Below, in pieces: positions 32,192-40,576 of a stretch of DNA of 64,000 nucleotides. This DNA is from Kosakonia sp. BYX6 (GTDB lineage: Bacteria; Pseudomonadota; Gammaproteobacteria; Enterobacterales; Enterobacteriaceae). The notes under the pieces are model-generated. The model had not been told where the DNA came from and did not search any database. It was given only the letters and a program-made list of their open reading frames with translations. The stretch lies in NCBI RefSeq assembly GCF_038449125.1, contig NZ_CP151800.1, forward strand, positions 654,406 to 718,405, given 5' to 3'. A program made the position numbers and the translations under genes. Every line of letters starts with the position of its first letter. Position 1 is the first letter of the stretch.

Positions 32192-32220
32192 CAGGCCCGG
32201 TGCGATCACCGGGCCTGTTT
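32192..32220 (+). terminator. yqjH terminator
   Basis: CAGGCCCGGTG pairs perfectly with CACCGGGCCTG around CGAT (32192-32217), followed by TTTC. It lies between two convergent genes. Confidence 0.85.
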
Positions 32221-32223
32221 CGT

Positions 32224-33393
32224 TCAGGCAACTTCGTCGTATTCGGCTTCGCTGACCTGCTGTTCAAGCGTCTGGCGAATCTCTGCCAGCGCTTTCTCCT
32301 GCTGGCGGAAGTAGGTTTCCCGATCGCCGAGCGTAGAGACCAGCTGCCAGGACTCCTCTTTTTCAAGCGTCGCCAGCTCTTCAATCAGGCTGGCGATATG
32401 CTGCTTCACTTCAAGGATGCGCTGGCGCAGGCGCTGCAAATCGTTCAAACGATCGCTTGCCATCAACGGTTCCAGCCCTTTTTGTAAGCGAGTCAGAATC
32501 GAGCGAATTGCGCTGAGATCGCCGCGTTGGCGCGCCTGATTAAGCTGCACCATCATGCCGTGGGCGTCATTTTTCAAATCATTATCCACCAAGTCTGGGT
32601 GGCAGAGTTTGCTGGCCTGGCGCCACAATCGTTTGAGCTCATGACGCTCGTCTTCCGTCATTTTCTGCTCGAAGCTGAAGCGTTTTTCCGCATCGTGCTG
32701 CTGCTCTTGATAACTTTCATACTCATGACGCGCTTCGTCACGCGCCTGGCGTGCCGGTTCGTCTTCGCGCGTCAGACCGCGCTCCAGTTCCTGCGCTTCG
32801 GCGAGCAGGGAGGCAATCAAATCGCTTTGCTGTTGCAGATGTTTGCGCGCTTCCGCCGCCTGCATGGAGTGAGGCGGCATGCTTTGCCAGCGCTGCGTTA
32901 ATGTCACCAGCACCTCTACCGCCTGCGAGAGGTATTTCTGGCAACGCAGATAATCGGCTTCGCGACGGCGGGCTTCTGCTTCCTGGCGGCGAACGGCGGC
33001 TTCGGCGAGGGTTTTACGCAAACGCAGGATTTGCGACATCAGCGGCCCGAGGCGGTTTAAATAGAGATCGTTAAATTCATCCAGCAACTGGATGCGCGCG
33101 TTGCGCTTGTCGATCAAATCCCGCATTTGCTCTTCCAGCGCTTTCAGTTCCAGCTTGCTGGCGGCAACCTGCGGATCCTGCCAGCTCACTATTGAGCGCT
33201 GATTTTGCAGCCAGGCGGTGATGGCGCGTATCGCATCGCTGTAGTTTTTCTCTTCAAGCGCGTGAACGATAAACGCTAACTCCGGGTCCGTGACTTCATT
33301 TTTAAGCGACGGAAGTTGGCTGAGGATGATGCTGTCATCCTCCAGTTCAATGGCGTATTTGATGATTTCAAGCCGTTTTATAGGTTTGTTCAT
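32224..33393 (-). CDS. Coiled-coil protein with HPD (J-domain-like) motif, 389 aa
   Basis: This is a soluble, strongly charged protein with no signal peptide or membrane segment. Long heptad-like stretches (about residues 62-245) rich in E, K, R and Q suggest coiled coils. Near residues 258-285 LKRLWRQASKLCHPDLVDND reads like helix II and the HPD loop of a J domain, then another coiled coil follows to the C-terminus. In J proteins HPD stimulates Hsp70 ATPase, so this may be a co-chaperone; the J-like part is short and partner and client are unknown. It is convergent with yqjH and not part of the E. coli K-12 order. Confidence 0.6.
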   Translation of the reverse strand: MNKPIKRLEIIKYAIELEDDSIILSQLPSLKNEVTDPELAFIVHALEEKNYSDAIRAITAWLQNQRSIVSWQDPQVAASKLELKALEEQMRDLIDKRNARIQLLDEFNDLYLNRLGPLMSQILRLRKTLAEAAVRRQEAEARRREADYLRCQKYLSQAVEVLVTLTQRWQSMPPHSMQAAEARKHLQQQSDLIASLLAEAQELERGLTREDEPARQARDEARHEYESYQEQQHDAEKRFSFEQKMTEDERHELKRLWRQASKLCHPDLVDNDLKNDAHGMMVQLNQARQRGDLSAIRSILTRLQKGLEPLMASDRLNDLQRLRQRILEVKQHIASLIEELATLEKEESWQLVSTLGDRETYFRQQEKALAEIRQTLEQQVSEAEYDEVA

Positions 33394-33637
33394 GGCGTTT
33401 CGTCAAAGCGCTTAATGAGTCTGTTAAGGGGAGTAATTATTCATCAAATTTGGACCATGATTGCGAAACTCGCAACAGTCCGGCCTCATCTTACATGGGA
33501 CATATTTCAATGCGTTAGTGTTTCTATGAAAATTGCGCTTATGGCGGCGCAATTCGGTGAAATGCCTGCATAATTGCGCGCTAAGAGGGGGCTAAGTATC
33601 AGTAAAGGGCCGCCTGCCATGCAGACGACCCGGCCTG

Positions 33638-35056
33638 CTAAACCAGGCCTGTTGTGTAGTAAACGCCGATAATGAAGAACGCACCGAGGACTTTAAACAG
33701 CGTGATACCGAGAATCGGTTTATACGCCTGGCGGTGAGTAAGCCCGGTGACGGCGAGCAGCGTAATGATCGCGCCATTGTGCGGCAAGGTATCCATCCCG
33801 CCCGCGGCCATTGACGCGACGCGGTGCATCACTTCCAGCGGGATCCCCGCCGCCTGTGCCGACTCGATAAAGCGATCGGCCATCGCGGCCAGCGCAATGC
33901 TCATCCCTCCCGACGAAGACCCGGTGATCCCGGAAAGAATATTGATCGTAATCGCCTGATTAAGCATCGGGTTTGGGATCACTTTCAGCGCGTCTGCCAC
34001 TTGCACAAACCCCGGCAACGCGGCGATAACACCGCCAAAACCATATTCTGATGCGGTGTTCAGCGAGGCGAGCATCGCGCCGCCAACCGCCACTTTACTG
34101 CCGTCCGCCAGCTTGCCTTTCAGGTTACGCCAGGCAAACAGAAAGATCGTGACGATGCCGCACAGTAGCGCTGCCATGACTGCCCAGATGGCGACCATCT
34201 TTTGCACGTCGCTCTCCAGCGGCGCTTTCAACCCTGGCAGGTCAATCATAAAGTTCCCGCCGTAGGCTTGCGGGATAAACCAGGTGAAGAGCAGGTTGGC
34301 GACGCCGACGACAATCAGCGGCAGCAAAGCAATAAACGGATGCGGTAAATTCAAATCTTCTGGTGTTTCCGGTTCATTCACCAGATTAGTGCCGTAACCT
34401 TCGCCGTTACGCTGTGCCCGGCGGCGCAACACTTCAAGATAGAGCCAGCCGCCAATCCCCACAAACGCCGAACCGAGAATGCCCAGCCACGGCGCAGCCC
34501 AGGAGGTTGTGCCGTAAAACGTCGTTGGGATGATGTTCTGTATTTGTGGCGAACCTGGCAGCGCATCCATCGTAAATGTGAAAGCCCCGAGCGCGATGGT
34601 CGCGGGCATCAGCCGTTTTGGGATCTGGCTTTGACGAAACATCTCCGCCGCAAAGGGGTAAACGGCAAACACCACCACAAACAGCGAAACACCGCCGAAA
34701 GTCAGCAAGGCACAAACCAGAATAATCACCGGCATCGCTTTGTTATGGCCCATCAACCGGGTGACGGCACTGACAATCGAACGGGAGAAACCGGCAAATT
34801 CGATAAGTTTGCCAAACACCGCCCCGAGCAAAAATACCGGGAAATAGAGCTTCACAAATCCAACCAGCTTATCCATGAAGATATCGCTGAAGACGGGCGC
34901 GACTGCGGCGGGCTGCGTTAACAGCACCGCACCGAGCGCGACCAGCGGGGCAAAGAGAATCACGCTGTAGCCGCGATAGGCGGCTAACATCAGCAATCCC
35001 AACGCCAGTAAGGCAATCAAAACATCCATAGGGTTATCCATCAGCATGGCTGCCAC
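33638..35056 (-). CDS. GntP-family permease, 472 aa
   Basis: This polytopic inner-membrane carrier has 12 or more hydrophobic segments. FTFTMDALPGSPQIQNIIPTTFYGT and SGITGSSSGGMSIALAAM (re-entrant, Gly/Ser-rich loops) are typical of the GntP/CitMHS ion-transporter clan. GntP members carry gluconate and other hydroxy acids; some of this subtype carry hydroxybutyrate-like acids. The start is a GTG at 35056 four bases after AAGGAG; in-frame ATGs at 35047 and 35041 are alternatives. It is 73 bp downstream of the HisD-family gene in the same direction, so the two probably form an operon for one hydroxylated acid. Confidence 0.75.
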   Translation of the reverse strand: MAAMLMDNPMDVLIALLALGLLMLAAYRGYSVILFAPLVALGAVLLTQPAAVAPVFSDIFMDKLVGFVKLYFPVFLLGAVFGKLIEFAGFSRSIVSAVTRLMGHNKAMPVIILVCALLTFGGVSLFVVVFAVYPFAAEMFRQSQIPKRLMPATIALGAFTFTMDALPGSPQIQNIIPTTFYGTTSWAAPWLGILGSAFVGIGGWLYLEVLRRRAQRNGEGYGTNLVNEPETPEDLNLPHPFIALLPLIVVGVANLLFTWFIPQAYGGNFMIDLPGLKAPLESDVQKMVAIWAVMAALLCGIVTIFLFAWRNLKGKLADGSKVAVGGAMLASLNTASEYGFGGVIAALPGFVQVADALKVIPNPMLNQAITINILSGITGSSSGGMSIALAAMADRFIESAQAAGIPLEVMHRVASMAAGGMDTLPHNGAIITLLAVTGLTHRQAYKPILGITLFKVLGAFFIIGVYYTTGLV

Positions 35057-35129
35057 TTTTCTCCTTGTTATAGGGCAGCCGATGTTATTCAGGGTTGCTT
35101 ATCCTGCCCCCCGCAGCAATTCGTGGTGA

Positions 35130-36437
35130 TTACTCAGGAATCCCCGCGTACGGCACATCTTTATGGCCGTAGCGGCGCACGCGGATGTTGGCCTGCTCCC
35201 CGTGTCCGGCGAAACCTTCCAGCGCGCACAGGCGAGAGCAGTATTCGCCAACCTGCGCGGAAGCGCTGTCGGTGAGGACTTTTTGGTAAGTACAGGTTTT
35301 GATGAACTTGCCGACCCACAGGCCGCCGGTGTAACGCGCCGCTTTGCGCGTTGGCAGGGTGTGGTTGGTGCCGATAACTTTGTCGCCGTAGGCCACATTG
35401 GTTCGCGGTCCGAGGAACAGCGCGCCGAAGTTCTGCATATTGGCGAGGAACCAGTCGGGATCGTCGGTCATCACCTGAACATGTTCGAAGGCCAGATCAT
35501 TGGCGATATCCAGCAATTCCTGTTTATCTTGCGCGACGATTACTTCACCGAATTTTGCCCATGACTGGCGGGCGATTTCGGCGGTGGGCAGCACGTCCAG
35601 CAAACGATCGATTTCCGCCAGCGTTTCTCGCGCCAGCGATTCAGACGTGGTCAACAAAATCGCCGGGGAATCTGGGCCATGCTCCGCCTGGCCCAGCAGA
35701 TCGGTGGCGCAGATTTCACCGTCCACGCTTTCATCGGCGATAACCAGCGTTTCAGTTGGGCCTGCGAATAGATCGATACCGACGCGGCCAAACAGTTGGC
35801 GCTTGGCTTCAGCAACAAAGGCATTTCCCGGCCCGACCAGCATGTCGACCGGCGCGATGCTTTCTGTTCCGACCGCCATCGCCGCAACAGCCTGGATGCC
35901 GCCCAGACAGTAAATTTCATCCGCGCCAGCCATATGCTGTGCCACCACAATCGCGGGCGCCGGTTTGCCATTAAACGGCGGTGCGCAGGTCACAATACGC
36001 GGCACACCCGCCACTTTCGCGGTGATAATCGACATATGCGCCGAGGCTAAGAGCGGGTATTTGCCGCCAGGAACGTAGCAACCCGCCGCGCTCACCGGAA
36101 TGTGTTTATGACCGAGGATCACGCCCGGCAGGGTTTCCACCTCGATATTTTTCATGCTGTCGCGCTGATGTTGGGCAAAATTACGTACTTGTTCCTGCGC
36201 GAAGCGGATATCGGCAATATCACGCTCTGATAGCAGGGCATAGCAGTCATCGATCTCCTGCGGCGAGAGGCGAAAATCCTCTCTGTCGAGCTTGTCGAAC
36301 TTCATCGACAATTCGCGAACGGCTGCATCACCACGTTCTTCGATATCCGCCAGGATTTTTTCAACTGTTTCACGAACGGAGCGATCGTGCGTTTTCACCG
36401 CTTCAGATTCCGCACCGCGCTTAAGCCAGATAGCCAT
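35130..36437 (-). CDS. Histidinol-dehydrogenase-family enzyme (HpsN-like), 435 aa
   Basis: This Zn- and NAD-dependent dehydrogenase oxidises an alcohol twice, to the acid. Family motifs are clear: [50 protein letters not shown] and the zinc-site [18 protein letters not shown]. It is not the biosynthetic HisD: it is not in a his operon and the length and N-terminus ([17 protein letters not shown]) look like HpsN, sulfopropanediol 3-dehydrogenase, which converts dihydroxypropanesulfonate to sulfolactate. The true substrate here is unproven. ATG at 36437 is preferred over 36476. A LacI operator pair lies upstream. Confidence 0.75.
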   Translation of the reverse strand: MAIWLKRGAESEAVKTHDRSVRETVEKILADIEERGDAAVRELSMKFDKLDREDFRLSPQEIDDCYALLSERDIADIRFAQEQVRNFAQHQRDSMKNIEVETLPGVILGHKHIPVSAAGCYVPGGKYPLLASAHMSIITAKVAGVPRIVTCAPPFNGKPAPAIVVAQHMAGADEIYCLGGIQAVAAMAVGTESIAPVDMLVGPGNAFVAEAKRQLFGRVGIDLFAGPTETLVIADESVDGEICATDLLGQAEHGPDSPAILLTTSESLARETLAEIDRLLDVLPTAEIARQSWAKFGEVIVAQDKQELLDIANDLAFEHVQVMTDDPDWFLANMQNFGALFLGPRTNVAYGDKVIGTNHTLPTRKAARYTGGLWVGKFIKTCTYQKVLTDSASAQVGEYCSRLCALEGFAGHGEQANIRVRRYGHKDVPYAGIPE

Positions 36438-36471
36438 AATTCGCCTCACTATTATGTTAATGAAATGATAA

Positions 36472-36540
36472 TGCATTCGAATTCACTCGTATCCTGGCGT
36501 GAATGAAATGTTATGGAAAGTAGTAATGCATTCGAATGCA
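36472..36540. promoter_or_regulatory. Two LacI-type palindromic operators
   Basis: TGCATTCGAATTCA (36472-36485) and the perfect palindrome TGCATTCGAATGCA (36527-36540) share the central CG of LacI/GalR operators. They lie in the divergent promoter region of the HpsN-like operon and the LacI gene; their centres are 55 bp apart. They are the likely binding sites of the adjacent repressor. Confidence 0.7.
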
Positions 36541-36617
36541 AAGCAGATCGCAAAATGAGTGACACCCGAGGATATTCCCGCATAATGACGAGGCATTCGT
36601 TAGGGGGAGACAAAGGA

Positions 36618-37637
36618 ATGGCGGGTTCACACAAACGTGCGGTCACAAGTTACGACGTCGCGAAAGCGGCGGGCGTCTCGCAATCTGCGGTTTCCAGGGC
36701 TTTTACCGAAGGCGCAAAAATATCGCCAACCACCAAAGAGAAAGTGCGTAAAGTGGCTGCAGAACTGGGCTATCGCCCCAGTTTTATTGCCCAATCGCTG
36801 ATTACCCGGCGCTCCACGCTGATTGGCATTGTGGTGCCGGGGCTGGTGAACCCTTTTTATGCCGCGATCCTTGATGAGCTTTCCCACAAGCTCAACGTGA
36901 TGGGGTATCGCGTCTTGCTGTTTTCGATGTATCGCGACGACGACACCACGCCGATCATGGAAGAGATCCTGCGCCATCGCGTTGAAGCGTTGGTGCTGGT
37001 TTCCAGCAGCCTCTCCTCGCATTTTGCGCAGGAGTGCCAACAGATGGATTTGCCCGTTTTGTTGCTCAACCGCAAAGTCGACAGCCAGTCTGTTTCCAGT
37101 GTCACCAGCGATAACCTGGGTGGCGGGGCCGCCATCGCCGATTTCCTGCTGGATATTGGTCACCAGCAACTGGCGTTTATCGCTGGCCGGGATACTTCAT
37201 CCACCAGTTTTGACCGTGAAATGGGTTTTCGACAGCGGCTGGAAGAACGCGGTGCGAGGCCGCCGCTGCGTGATAGCGGAATGTGGTCGATAGAAGAGGC
37301 AATGAATGCCACCCGGCGGCTGATGGCGCTCCCAACCCCGCCAGATGCGCTATTTTGTGCCAATGACATGATGGCTATCGCCGCACTCAACGTGGCGGTG
37401 GGCGAAATGGGGATGCAGGCAGGGCGCGATATTTCCGTGGTCGGCTTCGATGACATTGCAATGTCCAACTGGCCGCTTATTAATCTCACTACCTGGGTTC
37501 AGCCGTTAGCGGCGATGGTTGAATCCGCCATCGCCGTGTTGAAAACGCAACTGGAGAACCCGCAAGCGGCACCTGTGCAGCATGTGCTGAAAGGGGAATT
37601 GGTGGTTAGGGGAAGTACCAGGCCGCAGCGCTGTTGA
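36618..37637 (+). CDS. LacI-family transcriptional regulator, 339 aa
   Basis: This repressor has the N-terminal LacI helix-turn-helix (SYDVAKAAGVSQSAVSRAFTEGAKIS, residues about 10-35) and hinge, followed by a periplasmic-binding-protein effector domain (LIGIVVPGLVNPFYAAILDEL; FCANDMMAIAALNVAVGEMG; ISVVGFDDIAMSNWPLINLTT). The ATG at 36618, with AAAGGA directly upstream, gives a normal start; longer frames begin at 36513. It is divergent from the HpsN-like/GntP operon and is the obvious local regulator. The inducer is unknown, presumably the transported acid or alcohol. Confidence 0.9.
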   Translation: MAGSHKRAVTSYDVAKAAGVSQSAVSRAFTEGAKISPTTKEKVRKVAAELGYRPSFIAQSLITRRSTLIGIVVPGLVNPFYAAILDELSHKLNVMGYRVLLFSMYRDDDTTPIMEEILRHRVEALVLVSSSLSSHFAQECQQMDLPVLLLNRKVDSQSVSSVTSDNLGGGAAIADFLLDIGHQQLAFIAGRDTSSTSFDREMGFRQRLEERGARPPLRDSGMWSIEEAMNATRRLMALPTPPDALFCANDMMAIAALNVAVGEMGMQAGRDISVVGFDDIAMSNWPLINLTTWVQPLAAMVESAIAVLKTQLENPQAAPVQHVLKGELVVRGSTRPQRC

Positions 37638-37655
37638 AAAGTCTGGAAAGAAAAG

Positions 37656-37682
37656 AAAGGCGCTTAAAGCGCCTGATCTTTT
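37656..37682. terminator. Bidirectional terminator after lacI-type gene
   Basis: AAAGGCGCTT / AAGCGCCT with nearly no loop and T-rich right side lies between the convergent LacI and acetyltransferase genes, overlapping the stop codon of the latter. Confidence 0.6.
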
Positions 37683-38209
37683 GGGCGGATGCAAGGGACG
37701 ATTTGATTCATGTAAATCGAGTTCGGGGGAACATCTTTAATCACTAATGAGTGCGCGCCAATTGTCACGTTATTGCCAACGGTGATTTTTCCGCCCAGTA
37801 CTGATGAGTTACAACCAATATTCACATCATCACCGATAATGATTTGCGCATCTTCCGGCTTAGACCGCAAGCCTATCGTAACGCCTTGTTTAATATGAAG
37901 TCTCTCGCCGATTTTACAGTAACCAGTAATGATGATTCCGGACATATGAGCCAGGTCTAACCCCGCGCCAATCTGTACCGTGAGAGGGATTTCAATATCA
38001 TAAAGTCGATGCAATTTGGCTTCGATACGGCGCGCAATGCGGCGTTTCATTCCTCCTTGTGCATAAAGGTAACAGGCTACTCGCCACCAAAACATAAAGT
38101 ATTTGCGGCGATGCCTTCTGGTACGAGTAATGGCTTTGCGCCATGAAAATTCGTGATCGCGTCCAATCACTTCTACGCGAATGCATTCTTTTAAAAATTC
38201 AATATTCAT
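37664..38209 (-). CDS. Serine acetyltransferase-like hexapeptide protein, 181 aa
   Basis: This acyltransferase has the left-handed beta-helix fold. The C-terminal half shows hexapeptide repeats (IGAGLDLAHMSGIIITGYCKIGERLHIKQGVTIG, IIIGDDVNIGCNSSVLGGKITVGNNVTIGAHSLVIKDVPPN) typical of the CysE/SAT family, with the catalytic His in DLAHMSG. The helical N-terminal part is shorter than in CysE (273 aa), so it probably belongs to the CysE-like group that modifies sugars or surface polymers. No polysaccharide genes surround it. ATG at 38209 is preferred over 38275. Confidence 0.8.
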   Translation of the reverse strand: MNIEFLKECIRVEVIGRDHEFSWRKAITRTRRHRRKYFMFWWRVACYLYAQGGMKRRIARRIEAKLHRLYDIEIPLTVQIGAGLDLAHMSGIIITGYCKIGERLHIKQGVTIGLRSKPEDAQIIIGDDVNIGCNSSVLGGKITVGNNVTIGAHSLVIKDVPPNSIYMNQIVPCIRPKDQAL

Positions 38210-38470
38210 TTGACCAGAGAAATAGTTTTTATAGATAAGCGATGGCAAGTATACCGGGTAAAAGATGGGCTTCAATCCCGAAATTAATGCTTAAAAAAAT
38301 ATATAACTTATTGTTTTTTATTTGTTATTTTTAATTTTGTTTTCTGGTCTTTTCTGTTAACTCAAATTATCAGTCGGAAACTCCATGGAAATAAAAATAG
38401 ATTCCTTTTACGGTGGGATTGGACAGTGGCATCGGAACTCTTTGCCGCCATTTTAGCGACAGTATTTAAA

Positions 38471-38505
38471 AAGAAACAAAAAAGCCACTTCGCATGAAGT
38501 GGCTT
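38471..38505 (-). terminator. Terminator downstream of the ileX-type tRNA remnant
   Basis: AAGCCACTTC / GAAGTGGCTT (38482-38505) with loop GCAT is followed on the minus strand by TTTTTTGTTTCTTTTT. It is correctly oriented to end a tRNA transcript read on the minus strand, supporting the view that the tRNA gene originally ran toward it. The stretch 38210-38470 holds no gene that I can see. Confidence 0.85.
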
Positions 38506-38531
38506 AATTATATGATTTTAAAGCTGGAATC

Positions 38532-38577
38532 TGGTGGCCCCTGTTGGGTTTGAACCAACGACCAAGCGATTATGAGT
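38532..38577 (-). other. ileX: attL: 3' 46 nt of tRNA-Ile2 (ileX-like) gene
   Basis: Read on the minus strand, 38577-38532 is ACTCATAATCGCTTGGTCG followed by the T-arm GTTGGTTCAAACCCAAC and the acceptor end AGGGGCCACCA. It equals the anticodon-to-3'-end part of E. coli ileX (CAU anticodon) except in the T stem. The 5' half of the tRNA is absent: the next bases (TTCCTACCGG on plus) are phage DNA. It is therefore the attachment core, not a working tRNA. A complete tRNA is expected at the right end of the prophage, outside the window. Confidence 0.85.
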
Positions 38578-38632
38578 TCCTACCGGAACAACCGAAAATC
38601 AATAAGTTGCGTTATTTATCATGGACATAGAT

Positions 38633-38693
38633 TGCCATCGTTTGCCAATGATAACCCATTTTTAGCCACTTCCACCGCCACTTTATCGCCACT
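38633..38693. promoter_or_regulatory. Apl/Int binding repeats beside att
   Basis: TGCC words at 38633-38636 and 38643-38646 (GGCA on the minus strand, 10 bp apart, within TTGGCAAACGATGGCAATC) match the repeats at the phage switch (41206-41240) and are probable Apl sites. Next to them GCCACT recurs at 38665, 38677 and 38688 (12 and 11 bp apart), resembling integrase arm sites. Together they would form half of the recombination region. Confidence 0.55.
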
Positions 38694-38732
38694 ATCCAAA
38701 ACTTTCGAACGCCATCTCACTTAACCAGTTGT

Positions 38733-39539
38733 TCAATAGTGAGTGAACACGGCAAAGCTTACCCCCTGAGGAATTGACACATTAGGAACTGATGCTGAAT
38801 TCAAAATGCCCCATCCCCCAAAACCTGAGCTAGGCCATCGACAATTTCTAATGGTGCTCATAGAGTTGCCTGCACATATAGACTTCAGTGAACCATCTTG
38901 TACGCTGAATCCATCTAAGTTTTTGTCTATAAACATGCCCTTAACAATTTCAATTTTTTTATCAGATAGATTTAAATCTAAGATAACTTCTCCGAGGGCT
39001 GCTCTAATTTTGATATTTTCACCTTCGTATACATAATCCCAAGCTGCTGTTGATACGACTAACTCACCTTTTTTCACTGATAGAAGAATATTACCCTTTT
39101 CATCAGTAACGTCTATAGAAATGGTAAATTGGCCTTCATCACTATGGATTAACAAAAAACTCTTTCCATTTACCCAAACGGTATTGTGATCACTTTTCCC
39201 ATCAGTATGCCAGCCTGTAATAACGTTGCTACCTAATTGGGTAATAAGTTCTCTCGATGGTTCGACCTTATAAACAGACGTGGATGCTCTTGAATTATTG
39301 AATGGATTAACTTTGGCTTCGCGAATACGCTCTTTTGATAGTTTTTTTGTTGTTTTTGCTGCATGGTGATTTGGACACAATAAAACAAGATTGCCTTCGT
39401 TATGTTCTTGTACATCTGCATATTCTTCAATGTGATCGTATTGAAAAAACGGCATTCCGCAAATAGCACAGCCAAAGCCGCATTGTTGTCTGACTTTTCT
39501 TTTAATGGGTTCTGGTATTGGGGGCCTGTTTTCTGACAT
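38733..39539 (-). CDS. HNH endonuclease-domain cargo protein, 268 aa
   Basis: The N-terminal HNH/McrA-like zinc nuclease motif CGFGCAICG..YDHIEEY..NLVLLCPNHHAAKT lies at about residues 20-63, with paired Cys, the catalytic DH and the C-x2-HH end. The C-terminal 180 residues are beta-rich (TISIDVTDEKGNILLSVKKGELVVST) with no family that I recognise, perhaps a sensing or binding domain. The start at 39539 leaves six bases after AAGGAG. The gene sits between att and int, where P2-like phages have no essential gene, and is AT-rich; an anti-phage or exclusion role is inference. Confidence 0.65.
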   Translation of the reverse strand: MSENRPPIPEPIKRKVRQQCGFGCAICGMPFFQYDHIEEYADVQEHNEGNLVLLCPNHHAAKTTKKLSKERIREAKVNPFNNSRASTSVYKVEPSRELITQLGSNVITGWHTDGKSDHNTVWVNGKSFLLIHSDEGQFTISIDVTDEKGNILLSVKKGELVVSTAAWDYVYEGENIKIRAALGEVILDLNLSDKKIEIVKGMFIDKNLDGFSVQDGSLKSICAGNSMSTIRNCRWPSSGFGGWGILNSASVPNVSIPQGVSFAVFTHY

Positions 39540-39574
39540 TACCATCTCCTTAGAACTTTCAGTTAGTTTTTATT

Positions 39575-40576
39575 TCAACTGGATACTGCTAATGGATTAA
39601 GCTTAACTGCGTCTTCAAGATGATCCGGTGAAAAATGAGCATAACGCATCGTCATCTTGATGTCTGTATGCCCAAGCACACGCTGCAAAATTAAAATATT
39701 TCCACCATTCATCATAAAGTGACTGGCGAAGGTATGGCGCAAAACGTGGGTAAGTTGCCCTGCCGGTAATTCGATACCTGTTCTTTCCAGCGCTGATCGG
39801 AACGCGCCATAGCAATCACTGAATAACCGTCCTTTTCTATCATCAGGCAGGGCGTCATAAAGCTCTTTGCTTATGGGAACGGTGCGGTTTTTTCTGCCTT
39901 TAGTGTTGGTGTAGGTGATTTTGTATTTCGCGAGCTGGCTTTTTTTCAGGCTCTCAGCCTCAGACCATCGAGCGCCAGTGGCGAGACAGATTTTTACCAC
40001 GGTTTCTAAGTCAGGGTGGTCATGTCGTTTGCACTCAGCGACCAATAGTGCAATCTGGTCTTGAGTTAGCCAGGCCATTTCCATTTCTTCCGTGCGGAAA
40101 GGACGCATATTTTTCAGCGGATTTTCGCCCTTCCATTCTCCAAGACGATTTAATTCATTGAACACCGCCCGGAAGTAGGCCAGTTCTAGATTAAGCGTTC
40201 GGGGTGATACCTCTTTTACCCTATTTGATCTGGCATAATCGCCTTTCAATCTTCTCTCTCTATATCGGGAAAATATTTGCGCATCGAAATCTCGTGCAAG
40301 TGGTTCGCCCATACACTCAAAAGCATGGTGCATCGCGAGCTGACGTTTGAGGCCATCTTTCAGCGTAATACCATGGGCGCTATACCATGCGTCAACTAAC
40401 TCTTTTAACGTGCGCCTGTCTTCTTTTTCTTCCTGCCACGGAGTTTGTACGGTGTATTGTTCAAAGGCCAGCGCCTCGCCTTTGGTGGCGAATTTCTTTC
40501 TGATGCGTTTGCCTTTTGCCCCGTTCGGGTAGAGCTCACATATCCAGCCGCCAGCGGGGTTTTTACGGACAGTCAT
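39575..40576 (-). CDS. int: P2-family tyrosine integrase, 333 aa
   Basis: This site-specific recombinase inserts and excises the prophage at the tRNA. The N-terminal arm-binding and core-binding region is followed by the catalytic domain with Arg in LATGARWSEAESLK, then HVLRHTFASHFMMNGG (His-x-x-Arg-His), GHTDIKMTMRYAHFSPDH with the Tyr nucleophile in MRYAHF. The length is near P2 Int (337). The ATG overlaps the cI stop (ATGA), so int and cI are translationally coupled and both are read in the lysogen. Confidence 0.93.
   Translation of the reverse strand: MTVRKNPAGGWICELYPNGAKGKRIRKKFATKGEALAFEQYTVQTPWQEEKEDRRTLKELVDAWYSAHGITLKDGLKRQLAMHHAFECMGEPLARDFDAQIFSRYRERRLKGDYARSNRVKEVSPRTLNLELAYFRAVFNELNRLGEWKGENPLKNMRPFRTEEMEMAWLTQDQIALLVAECKRHDHPDLETVVKICLATGARWSEAESLKKSQLAKYKITYTNTKGRKNRTVPISKELYDALPDDRKGRLFSDCYGAFRSALERTGIELPAGQLTHVLRHTFASHFMMNGGNILILQRVLGHTDIKMTMRYAHFSPDHLEDAVKLNPLAVSS

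Noticed and set aside
35130-36437. Reading this gene as biosynthetic hisD
   Set aside because: It lacks a his operon context, is controlled by a local LacI protein and a permease is its partner; N-terminus and motifs fit the catabolic HpsN-like branch better.
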